Positions 1 through 8,715 of a stretch of 64,000 bases of DNA are shown piece after piece (within the stretch, counting starts at the first letter, position 1; every line of letters starts with the position of its first letter). Source of the stretch: Psychrobium sp051201665 (lineage in GTDB: Bacteria; Pseudomonadota; Gammaproteobacteria; Enterobacterales; Psychrobiaceae); the NCBI RefSeq assembly GCF_051201665.1, contig NZ_CP179210.1:930001-994000 (forward strand). Reading direction: 5' to 3'. The notes under the pieces were generated by a model that saw nothing but the letters and a program-made list of their open reading frames with translations, searched no databases and was not told the origin of the DNA. The translations under genes and the position numbers were made by a program.

Positions 1-8
1 TGCCATTG

Positions 9-2079
9 GTTCACTGCCGCACAGGCAGCTTAGAAAATGTAGATTCTGTCCAACCTACACCATTATTAGTTCACTGCCGCACAGGCAGCTTAGAAATTTT
101 TAAGCGTTGTTTTGCTTTCATCACTAAAGTTCACTGCCGCACAGGCAGCTTAGAAATGAATCATTGATAAACTCTCTTAGTAAACGTTGTTCACTGCCGC
201 ACAGGCAGCTTAGAAAAGTTGTCGAGCAGCAACACGAAAGTATTTCTAGTTCACTGCCGCACAGGCAGCTTAGAAAATGATGAATCTTTATGCTCATATC
301 TTAATAAAGTTCACTGCCGCACAGGCAGCTTAGAAAAGTATCAGCGCCATTTGATACAACGTGCTTGAGTTCACTGCCGCACAGGCAGCTTAGAAAACTT
401 ATAGCGAAAGGTTAGATTGTCATGTTTTGTTCACTGCCGCACAGGCAGCTTAGAAATTTTAGCTCACGAACAATCGGGAATAAAAGTAGTTCACTGCCGC
501 ACAGGCAGCTTAGAAAAGTTAATTAGTGACGAGTCGAGGCCTTTTAATGTTCACTGCCGCACAGGCAGCTTAGAAATTGTGGCGCTTTGGCCAAAGGCTC
601 GAAAGTTAGTTCACTGCCGCACAGGCAGCTTAGAAAAATTAGATACGCTATCCCAAGCGCCGCCGACGGTTCACTGCCGCACAGGCAGCTTAGAAATATG
701 CGGGTTGTTTGCTCCCAGCTAATAGCCCGTTCACTGCCGCACAGGCAGCTTAGAAATTTAACAACCCGTCACTTTGGCGGGTTTTTTAGTTCACTGCCGC
801 ACAGGCAGCTTAGAAAATTGACTTAGCCGCCTTGGTGCTTGAGCCCTCGTTCACTGCCGCACAGGCAGCTTAGAAATGATAAACTCGCGCGCAAATACCC
901 AATTTTTAGTTCACTGCCGCACAGGCAGCTTAGAAAGCTATGCTTGCCGCTGGCAAATTTAATAAACGGTTCACTGCCGCACAGGCAGCTTAGAAAAAAA
1001 CAGCAAGCCGCTTATCTTGCGACTAAATGTTCACTGCCGCACAGGCAGCTTAGAAAATAACACTACGCCCAGTGATTTCTGCAACACTGTTCACTGCCGC
1101 ACAGGCAGCTTAGAAATAAGTTACATTATAACCCATGAAAACAAAAGAGTTCACTGCCGCACAGGCAGCTTAGAAACAGGTATCAGAAGCATTAGTCACG
1201 AATTACGTGTTCACTGCCGCACAGGCAGCTTAGAAATTTAGCTTAAAAAAAGCGTGTCATATTGTCAAGTTCACTGCCGCACAGGCAGCTTAGAAAGTTC
1301 AGCTAGAGAAAATGCGCCGCGAAATGAAGTTCACTGCCGCACAGGCAGCTTAGAAAAATCGACAAACCTATAACAAAGGACTGAATAAGTTCACTGCCGC
1401 ACAGGCAGCTTAGAAAATTTTAATATTTACTGATAATGGATCTTTCTCGTTCACTGCCGCACAGGCAGCTTAGAAATGCTATTGGATCTGTTAATGCTTA
1501 CCGAAGCAGTTCACTGCCGCACAGGCAGCTTAGAAACAGTCGAAAAGTCCCATTTAAGGCTCCAATGCGTTCACTGCCGCACAGGCAGCTTAGAAAACGG
1601 TTATCAATTTCAGGAGTCTTAGGCTCCGGTTCACTGCCGCACAGGCAGCTTAGAAAATTAATAAACATTTGATGCTTACAATTTCTTAGTTCACTGCCGC
1701 ACAGGCAGCTTAGAAAAAACAGGATTACCGCTACAAGAATATTCATAGGTTCACTGCCGCACAGGCAGCTTAGAAAATTAATGCTAAAAAACATAATCGG
1801 CAAAAGCGTTCACTGCCGCACAGGCAGCTTAGAAAGATTGAGATTGTGCCGCTGTCAGTGATTACGTGTTCACTGCCGCACACGCAGCTTAGAAAATGCT
1901 GTAAAATGCTCTGCATGATATTCGTAAGTTTGCTGCCGTACACGCAGCTTAGAAAATTCCGGTTTAGTGGCTAGCCATTGAAGCACCGTTTGCTTGCTGC
2001 CGCACACGCAGCTAAGAAAATTAATGAGCGTTGTTTGTGCCGCTAACTATTGTCAGCTGCCGCATAACCAGTTTAGAAA
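9..2079 (+). CRISPR. Type I-F CRISPR array, leader-distal part
   Basis: A 28-bp repeat beginning GTTCACTGCC and ending GGCAGCTTAGAAA recurs every 60 bp from position 9. There are 30 identical copies starting at 9 to 1749, a 31st at 1808, and four diverged copies at 1868, 1928, 1988 and 2052, so 35 repeats and 34 spacers. Spacers are 32 bp except one of 31 bp (1777-1807). The CTGCC/GGCAG hairpin and AGAAA tail are those of Cas6f-processed type I-F repeats, which gives rightward transcription. Repeat decay is at the right, so the leader and the usual cas1-cas2/3-csy genes should lie left of the window. Bases 1-8 look like the end of another spacer. No spacer was seen to match elsewhere in the window by eye. 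Confidence 0.98.
763..787 (+). terminator. Terminator-like CRISPR spacer (spacer 13)
   Basis: The spacer at 757-788 contains a 9-bp stem (763-771 AACCCGTCA with 775-783 TGGCGGGTT, one G-U pair), a 3-nt loop and a run of six T at 782-787. In the direction of array transcription this has the form of an intrinsic terminator. It was probably captured from a terminator in a phage or plasmid. Whether it stops pre-crRNA synthesis is inference. Confidence 0.6.
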
Positions 2080-2106
2080 TAGCATAAATTTTAATTCAAG
2101 GAGTAA

Positions 2107-2304
2107 ATGATGAAAAAATTTGAATACAAGATGATCGATTCACAGGATGTGGCTTCAGCGGGACTGTTTAAGGGCAGAGCGATTGAAGATATTGAGGCTT
2201 ACCTTAACCAGTTAGGCGCACAGGGTTGGGAGCTTGTTAATGCTGACTTTAGAGAGCTGGAAGGTGGAACTGAGTTTTCGGGTGTTATGAAACGCGAACT
2301 ATAA
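2107..2304 (+). CDS. DUF4177 family small protein
   Basis: 65 residues with the pattern of DUF4177: an N-terminal FEYKM strand, then LNQLGAQGWELVNAD in the middle and a C-terminal VMKREL strand. Such proteins are small, cytoplasmic and of unknown function. AAGGAG lies 7-10 bases before the tandem ATG ATG start, so either ATG could be used. It starts 27 bp after the last degenerate CRISPR repeat with no clear promoter between them, so read-through from the array is possible. A strong terminator follows. There is no evidence that it belongs to the CRISPR system. Confidence 0.8.
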   Translation: MMKKFEYKMIDSQDVASAGLFKGRAIEDIEAYLNQLGAQGWELVNADFRELEGGTEFSGVMKREL

Positions 2305-2320
2305 ATCAGTCAAATAAATA

Positions 2321-2358
2321 AGGGAGGTCGCTGCATGCTGCAACGGCCTCCCTTTTTT
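2321..2358 (+). terminator. Intrinsic terminator after the DUF4177 gene
   Basis: AGGGAGG pairs with CCTCCCT (extended inward by TCG/CGG), followed by six T. It lies between the rightward small gene and the leftward receptor gene, 16 bp after the stop codon. The A-rich left flank may also help stop the leftward transcript. Confidence 0.8.
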
Positions 2359-2369
2359 GTGGTTAACGC

Positions 2370-4919
2370 TTAGAATTTAAAACCTAAACGCGCATAGTAG
2401 CTCATGCCATCAAAGCCATAAGGTACGGCGCGAACTGGGTATTGGAAGGCTTGATTGGTAATAAAATCAAGCGCTTCATCGCTACCTAGCTCGTCGGGTG
2501 TTTCATCGAATAGGTTATTGATGCCTACCGATAACGTGAAGTTTTCAGACAGGGTGTAATCTACGTTTACATCGATTAACACGGCTGACTCAACAACGCT
2601 TGTTGGCTTGAATGAACCTGTTGGCGATAGGAAATCTGGTAAACCGATGTGATCATTACCAAAATAAGTAATGTCGGTTTCGCCAAAGTAATTCGCCTTC
2701 ACCATAGCGCTCCAATTATTTTGTGAATAATCAAAGGTCAAGGTTGCACGCTCGTGTGGTTGCCCGTCGGTTAAGAAGCTACGTTGAAGGTCATCTAACG
2801 CCACGGTTGATGGGATGCCTTGTGGTGAGTTCACGCGATCGATGTCGGTGTCATTAACATTGCCTGCGAATGTCACATCTAGTTTTCCTTCACCAACATC
2901 GGTGCTGTAAGTGACAATTAAGTCAACGCCAGTGGTGGTTAAATCAACTGAGTTAGAGAAGTAATTGGCTTGATCGGCACCTGTTGCATTAAGGGCAGCA
3001 ACAGCGGCTGGGCTGAATGCAACATCGTCTGGAGACAATAAGCTGCCCAAGGTGATGCGGTCTTTCATAGCAATGCGATAAGCGTCTAGCGTAATGGTTA
3101 AATCGTCAGTGGCATCAAACACAAAACCTAGGCTGAGGTTTTCAGAGGTTTCTAGTTTCAAGCCATCTACACCAAGTGCTGATGGGAAATCAGCGCCAGC
3201 CGTAGCTGTAAATGATGGTGATAATACGCCGCCAGGGCCTAAGTTGGTGGTAAAGGCTGTGTAGGCACTTTGTTGTAGCGACGGTGCTCTAAAGCCACTA
3301 GAGATGGCGCCGCGAATAGAGAAGTCATCGGTTACTTCATAACGACTTGATAATTTACCGATGATGTCGTCACCAGCGTCAGAGAAGTCTTCATAACGGG
3401 CAGCTGCGCCAACTAACCATTTTTCTGTTAGTTGAGTTTCTAAATCGATATAAACCGCAACGCTGTCGCGATCTTGTTTATTCGCCGCATCAGGACGTAG
3501 GCCAGGGTAGGCTTGGAAACCACAACCTGCAAAGGTGTCTGGGTCGATTACCGATGGAAATGAACTTGAGCTATTTGATAATCCACAAGCGTATGAAGCC
3601 ACTTCACCCGCCACTATTTGATAGTTTTCTTTGCGATATTCAGCGCCGTATGACACAAACAATTCCAAGTCGTTGCTTAGTTCAATAGAGCCTGCAATGT
3701 CGGTGTTAACGGTGAATTGGTCGAATCTAAAGCCACCAGAATATCCCGATGTTGGACCTGCGTTGGCAGCGATATCACTATCTGACGCTGCTGGATTGTT
3801 AGCAACATATTCAGCAGCATATGAGGCATTGATGGTGTTGCGTGAGGTGAAGTCGTATTCATTTTCACCGTAAACGGCTGATACATCGTAAGTCCAATCG
3901 CTGTTGATGTCACCGCGAAGACCAAGTGATACTGAAATATCTTGCGCTTCATTGTCGATGCGCGGTAAGAAGCCATCGGCGTAAACTTGTTGTACGTTTT
4001 TAGCAGCTTCATCAAAGTTACGGAAGAAGCCATTACCTAGTGCTGTGCGATTTGAAATACCGCCAAATGAATAAAGTTCACTGTCACCCATTGGTAGCAT
4101 GGCATTGTAGAACACAGTGGTAAATTCAGATTCTGCATTACCTTGTCCCCAGCGAACTGTGTCAGATAATGTGCCTTTGGCAATAGTTGATGAACCGCCA
4201 GTGTCTGGTTGAGCGCGGTTTGTACCGCTGTAATCACGTGCTTCTAGTGAGAGGTTAATGAAACCGCCGTCATCGCCTAAATCAAAACCGCGATTTAAGC
4301 CAATGGTGATGTCATCGCCGTCACCTTCGCTGGTTGAGCCCGCTTGAATAAAACCAGTGGTTTCACCCGTCGAACTCTTGAGAGATAAATTGATAACGCC
4401 TGCAATGGCGTCGGAGCCATATTGCGCCGCCGCGCCGTCACGCAATACCTGTACGTCAGATAATGCGGTTAGCGGAATCGCATTCATGTCGGTGCCTGCC
4501 GCGCCTGCACCTACAGTGCCGTTTAAGCCAAATATTGCTTGGTTATGGCGGCGTTTACCGTTAACTAATACCAAGGTTTGATCTGGCTGAAGACCACGCA
4601 GTGTCGCTGGGCGGAATAAATCTGAGCCGTCTGAAACCTGTGTTCTCGAGAAGTTAAATGAAGGCGCTGTTGCTTGTAGGCTTTGACCTAATTCAGTAAA
4701 ACCACCTTTGGTGAGTGAACTCGCATCGATGATATCTACTGGCGCTGTAGACTCAGTCGCTGTGCGACTTGATACACGAGAACCTAATACTGAAATTTTC
4801 TCGACATCTTTCGCTGTGTCTTTTGCTGGTGTTTGGGCCGCGTTGGCTGCTGCTGTGGCAGAACCTAAAGCGAGTGTTATGGCAACGGAGAGCGTACTCG
4901 CCTTAAAACTCTTAATCAT
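2370..4919 (-). CDS. TonB-dependent outer membrane receptor
   Basis: 849 residues. A signal peptide ends near residue 27 (ANA-AQTP), followed by a TonB-box-like EKISVLGSR at about 40-48. A plug domain spans about 55-180, with the typical RPATLRGLQPDQTLVLVNG and VLRDGAAAQYGSDAIAGVIN segments. The remainder is a beta barrel ending in Phe (RLGFKF), the usual outer membrane assembly signal. It imports a siderophore, sugar or other ligand with TonB-ExbBD energy, but the substrate cannot be told from sequence. It is a single-gene unit: the neighbouring rightward gene converges on it and the broken chemotaxis gene upstream has its own terminator. No riboswitch or clear operator was seen upstream. 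Confidence 0.93.
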   Translation of the reverse strand: MIKSFKASTLSVAITLALGSATAAANAAQTPAKDTAKDVEKISVLGSRVSSRTATESTAPVDIIDASSLTKGGFTELGQSLQATAPSFNFSRTQVSDGSDLFRPATLRGLQPDQTLVLVNGKRRHNQAIFGLNGTVGAGAAGTDMNAIPLTALSDVQVLRDGAAAQYGSDAIAGVINLSLKSSTGETTGFIQAGSTSEGDGDDITIGLNRGFDLGDDGGFINLSLEARDYSGTNRAQPDTGGSSTIAKGTLSDTVRWGQGNAESEFTTVFYNAMLPMGDSELYSFGGISNRTALGNGFFRNFDEAAKNVQQVYADGFLPRIDNEAQDISVSLGLRGDINSDWTYDVSAVYGENEYDFTSRNTINASYAAEYVANNPAASDSDIAANAGPTSGYSGGFRFDQFTVNTDIAGSIELSNDLELFVSYGAEYRKENYQIVAGEVASYACGLSNSSSSFPSVIDPDTFAGCGFQAYPGLRPDAANKQDRDSVAVYIDLETQLTEKWLVGAAARYEDFSDAGDDIIGKLSSRYEVTDDFSIRGAISSGFRAPSLQQSAYTAFTTNLGPGGVLSPSFTATAGADFPSALGVDGLKLETSENLSLGFVFDATDDLTITLDAYRIAMKDRITLGSLLSPDDVAFSPAAVAALNATGADQANYFSNSVDLTTTGVDLIVTYSTDVGEGKLDVTFAGNVNDTDIDRVNSPQGIPSTVALDDLQRSFLTDGQPHERATLTFDYSQNNWSAMVKANYFGETDITYFGNDHIGLPDFLSPTGSFKPTSVVESAVLIDVNVDYTLSENFTLSVGINNLFDETPDELGSDEALDFITNQAFQYPVRAVPYGFDGMSYYARLGFKF

Positions 4920-5097
4920 TTATTTTGATCCTTCAAATCTAATTTGTTTATCAAGTTGGCTCGATGTTACAAGCTATTAACAAAAAACTATAGTCTTAGT
5001 AACTAAATTTATATTACCAATTAGCCTAAAATGACGCGTTTGCCTATTTATTAGGCATAAGAGAGAAGGGCTAGGTTCGAAATGAAGGTTAGAAATA

Positions 5098-5120
5098 GAA
5101 AAGCCGCTTTAGGAGCGGCT
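5098..5120 (-). terminator. Terminator of the chemotaxis pseudogene
   Basis: AGCCGCT and AGCGGCT form a 7-bp stem, followed on the minus strand by a TTTT run. It lies 22 bp after the ancestral stop codon. Confidence 0.75.
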
Positions 5121-5141
5121 AAGTTGAGGTTCGAGTTTAGG

Positions 5142-6780
5142 TTAGTCGAGCTTAAATGAGCGAACAACTTCAGACATTTGGCTGCTGCTGGTTTTAAGAT
5201 CTTGACTCGCACTGGCTATTTCTTCTGTATCACCTGCGGCATCTACGGTCATCTGTGAAAGCTCGCTAATGCGAACATTAACTTCTTATGCCGCTTGAGT
5301 TTGCTGCTCAGTTGCTTCTGCAATGTGATCGCTCATTTGAGAAATAACGTCAATGAGACGCTCAATTTCGTCAAGCGATGTTTCAGCTTGTGCAGCTTGT
5401 TCTACGGTTCTATCTGATGTCTCTTTGTTAATATTTACGGCACTAACGGCTTCTTGAGCACCAGATTGTAATCGTTGGATCATGCCGTGGATTTCATCGG
5501 TACTTTAACTGGTTCTGCTAGCTAGTGTTCGAACTTCATCAGCAACAACCGCAAAACCACGTCCTTGTTCACCAGCGCGAGCGGCTTCAATTGCTGCGTT
5601 TAGTGCGAGTAAATTAGTTTGATCGGCAATACCTCTGATCACATCAAGCACGGCACCTATGCTATCTGTTTCATTAGCGAGCTTAGAAATAACCTGACTG
5701 ACATTATCGATGTTGCTTGATAATGAATCGATTTGCGCAATCGCTGATGACACAACTTGTTTACCGTCAGTTGTATTAGTTGTTGCATCGTTTGCTGCTT
5801 GATTTGCGGCTTCTGCATTGCTACTTATTTCACGAATGTTGGAGGTCATCTGCTCCATTGCCGTGGCAATTTGTGTTGCGTTGTCGTTTTACACTTGAAT
5901 AGAATCATTGCTGCGCTGACGGGTATGAGAGAGCATATCAGCTTGCATCATGACTTGTTCTGAATTAACTGAAACTTCTTTAAGGGATTGACGCATTTTC
6001 TCGGTAAATAAATTGAAGTAATAAGATAATCGCGATATTTCATCATTGGCATCTGCGTTAAGCTTGCGCGTTAAATCGCCTTCACCTTGTGCAATATTTT
6101 TCATTAAATCGCTTGCCGCTCTTGCAGGTAATAAAATACTGTTGCCAATGACATAGTTGAGAAAAACAACTAACGCAATCACGATAAAGGTATTAATGAG
6201 CACGGAGTTTCACTGTGCTGTAAAGGTTTCTTGGATATCATCGATATAAACACCAGAGCCAACAATCCACTGCCATGGCGCGAATTCTTTAACAAACGAA
6301 ATCTTATCGGCGGGATCGTCTTCACCGGGTTTTGGCCATTTATAAGGTAAGAAACCTTCTTACTTGCTACGAACAATCTTGAGCATTTCTATGAAAATTT
6401 GAACGCCATCAGCATCTTTGATATCGGACACATTTTGATTATTTAGTCTCGGAGCAACGGTATGCATGATCATGGTTGGCGTAAAATCATTCAACCAAAA
6501 ATAGTCATTACCAGCATAACGCATTGCTTTAACGGCTTCTAATGCGGACTTTTGCGCTTGTGCTTTCGTCAGGGTGCCATCTTGTGAGCGCTGGTAATAA
6601 TGTTTAATAATGCTATGGGCACTCTCAACAAGATGCTGAACTTTTTCTCTTTGCTGTTGATTTAGTGATTTATCTTGATGATAGAGGCTTATCCCGCTTT
6701 GAAAAAAATAAGCCAATAATGATTATGCTTACCATAATGGCCATACGTTGCTTGATGGTGAGCTTGCGTAGTTTATTCAT
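5142..6780 (-). pseudogene. Methyl-accepting chemotaxis protein, multiply broken
   Basis: Read through its lesions this encodes a full chemoreceptor of about 546 codons. It has an N-terminal membrane segment after MNKLRKLTIKQRMAIM, a Cache-type sensor (YFWLNDF, WPKPGEDDPADKISFVKEF, WQWIVGSGVYIDD), a second membrane segment, HAMP, and the signalling hairpin (ADQTNLLALNAAIEAARAGE). Lesions: a 7-T run near 6705 shifts the frame by one; TAA at 6360-6362, 5889-5891, 5505-5507 and 5286-5288; TGA at 6210-6212. All four TAA codons can derive from CAA (Gln) by one C-to-T change. The start ATG at 6780 keeps a GGAGAC ribosome site. The gene is certainly inactive as a receptor. Confidence 0.92.
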
Positions 6781-6988
6781 GATGGATTGTCTCCGGTTAA
6801 GCCGTTTATTAAGCTTAGGAAATAAAATGTAAAACTGCAGATATGTTTATTAGATTGCTCTCGGTAATTAGTGTACGTGGTAGGACGTTGCTAAGCACGT
6901 AATTGAACTTAGCAATAAGTATAATTGTTATAATTATAGTTGATGTGAGTAAATGCTTATAAAAATGATATTTATCAAGTGTTAGTGA

Positions 6989-7852
6989 TTATTTTTTACT
7001 CCAACGCATAACACCTTCTTGTGCCGTACTAGCAACCAATCGGCCTTGTCGGTCAAAGAACTTTCCTGTTACAAAGCCACGGCCGCCACTTGCTGATGGG
7101 CTTTCAACTTCGTAGAGTAGCCAATCATCAAAACGGAAATCACGATGGAACCACATAGAGTGATCAATCGTCGCCATTTGTAATTTAGGCGTCATAAATG
7201 AAACACCGTGTGGATGACCAGCGACAGGTAAAAATGAAAAGTCTGACGCATAACCTAGTAGATATTTATGAACGCGAAGATCGTCTGGCAATATACCATT
7301 TGCTTTCATCCAGAAATGACCTTTAGCAGGACCAACAGTTGGTTTGATGGGGTTATTGTCTTCTACAGGCCTAATTTCAATCGCTTTATCACAAATAAAT
7401 TGTTGGCGAATAGATTCCGGAATAAACTCTTGTACTAAACGCGCACGCTCAACTTCAGATTGTAATCCAGCTGGTCCTGCAACTTGCGGCATGCTTGCTT
7501 GATGGTCAAAGGCTTCTTCTTGAACGTGAAAAGAACTAGTGAGATAAAAAATAGGCTGCCCACCTTGAATCGCTTTAATACGACGTGTTGCAATAGAGCG
7601 CCCTGTGCGAATGGTTTCTACATCATAAACAATAGGCTTGGCGGAATCTGCCATGCGTAAAAAATAGCAATGAAACGAGTTAAGCGAAAAGCTGCTGTCG
7701 ACTGTTTGTTTTGCTGCAAAGAGTGCCTGACCAATAACTTGTCCACCAAACACGCGACCAAATCCTAAGTCTTGGCTGTTGCCACGATATATGCCTTGTT
7801 CAATGGTTTCTAAGCTGAGTAAATCGAGAAGCTGACTAAGAACTTGTGACAT
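6989..7852 (-). CDS. tesB: Acyl-CoA thioesterase II
   Basis: 287 residues from the ATG at 7852 (MSQVLSQLLDLL), matching the 286-residue E. coli TesB. An ATG 21 bp upstream exists, but the GGCGAG site is placed for the chosen start. TesB is a cytoplasmic double-hotdog enzyme that hydrolyses medium- and long-chain acyl-CoA to fatty acid and CoA. The N-terminal FGGQVIGQAL and C-terminal ATIDHSMWFHR and ASTAQEGVMR segments are present, containing the expected Asp, Thr and Gln active-site residues. It is monocistronic, with divergent genes upstream. Confidence 0.95.
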   Translation of the reverse strand: MSQVLSQLLDLLSLETIEQGIYRGNSQDLGFGRVFGGQVIGQALFAAKQTVDSSFSLNSFHCYFLRMADSAKPIVYDVETIRTGRSIATRRIKAIQGGQPIFYLTSSFHVQEEAFDHQASMPQVAGPAGLQSEVERARLVQEFIPESIRQQFICDKAIEIRPVEDNNPIKPTVGPAKGHFWMKANGILPDDLRVHKYLLGYASDFSFLPVAGHPHGVSFMTPKLQMATIDHSMWFHRDFRFDDWLLYEVESPSASGGRGFVTGKFFDRQGRLVASTAQEGVMRWSKK

Positions 7853-8003
7853 AAGGTGCTCGCCTTTTTTCATTAAAAGGATAGTCTACCGTTAATTCAA
7901 ACAATTGTTTAGCCTCGATTGTAAGTATTGTTAATGAGTTTGCGATTGATTTCAAAGCAGCCATTGATTATGATGACGACTCATTTAACGCTGGAAAATC
8001 TGT

Positions 8004-8354
8004 TTGTCATTATTCTCGAAAGTCATCTGTATTTTATTGTTGGTTGTTAGCACTTTGCAAACAACAGCGGCAGTGACCTTTGGTGAAAATAATAATCATG
8101 CAATGATGACATCGCACACCATGAGTGCAGATGACATGGCTCACTGTCAGGAAATGATGCAAGATCATCAAATGGCGGCTGAGTGCAGTAATGAATGCGA
8201 TTGTTGCAGTGGTGCTTGCCCTGTATCTTCGTTATTTATTAATTTTTCCTTTTCTTACGGACTAAATAATAGTTCGAGTAACGTGTTGATTCATAGTCCT
8301 AGTCATCCTATCGCGACTATTTCTTCTCTCTATCGTCCGCCGATAAACGTTTAA
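8004..8354 (+). CDS. Secreted Met/His/Cys-rich small protein, likely metal-binding
   Basis: 116 residues with a TTG start preceded by GGAAA. A signal peptide covers about residues 1-22 (VICILLLVVSTLQTTAA). The middle is rich in Met, His and Cys (MMTSHTMSADDMAHCQEMM, CSNECDCCSGAC), which suggests a periplasmic or membrane-associated copper or related metal ligand. The C-terminus (HPIATISSLYRPPINV) resembles small proteins often found ahead of CusBA-type efflux genes. It precedes the adaptor and pump genes, but a hairpin element at 8418-8684 now sits between them. The exact family is not recognised; the metal role is inferred from composition and context. Confidence 0.7.
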   Translation: MSLFSKVICILLLVVSTLQTTAAVTFGENNNHAMMTSHTMSADDMAHCQEMMQDHQMAAECSNECDCCSGACPVSSLFINFSFSYGLNNSSSNVLIHSPSHPIATISSLYRPPINV

Positions 8355-8417
8355 CAGCCCCAAGATTTACCCCTGTTTTATTGTTTTTATCAAAGCACAC
8401 TTATGTTTGGAATTTAT

Positions 8418-8684
8418 ATACCAGTTACCAGTGAAGATGCTTGTTTCAGAGCTCGGGTAGGATTCGAATACAAGGCATGATTTGTAATTAATGGTCACTC
8501 CCTGATTATAAATCATAACGCAGTAGTCGTGTTCTACCCGAACTCCCTACGGGCAAGGCGATAAGCGACCAACTACGTCGTTATAAGATATTTGTTGAGA
8601 ATGACTTAACGACACATCTTATGCCTTGTATTTGGCGCGCTTCTCGTCTTGCTGAAATCAAGCACTTTCATTGGCAACTGGTAT
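8418..8684. mobile_element. Hairpin MITE with ATACCAG ends (267 bp, single copy)
   Basis: The ends are imperfect inverted repeats of about 35 bp: ATACCAGTTACCAGTGAA at left, and the right end, reverse complemented, reads ATACCAGTTGCCAATGAA. A second inner pair (ATACAAGGCAT / ATGCCTTGTAT) extends the hairpin. There is no open reading frame. It shares the ATACCA...TGGTAT termini with the other two hairpin element types in this window. It lies in the 360-bp gap between the small metal-binding gene and the efflux adaptor; nothing else was recognised in that gap. Confidence 0.75.
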
Positions 8685-8715
8685 AAACATTTGATTTGTG
8701 CATGGACTTATTGTT

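Noticed and set aside
417..1803. Open frames across the CRISPR array coding repeated HCRTGSLE or SLPHRQLR units
   Set aside because: They are translations of the 28-bp repeat in frames left open by the 60-bp period, not a repeat protein.
5142..6780. Reading TAA as glutamine in the chemoreceptor (altered code)
   Set aside because: TAA is the normal stop in the surrounding intact genes, and a TGA and a frameshift are also present, so gene decay is the simpler view.
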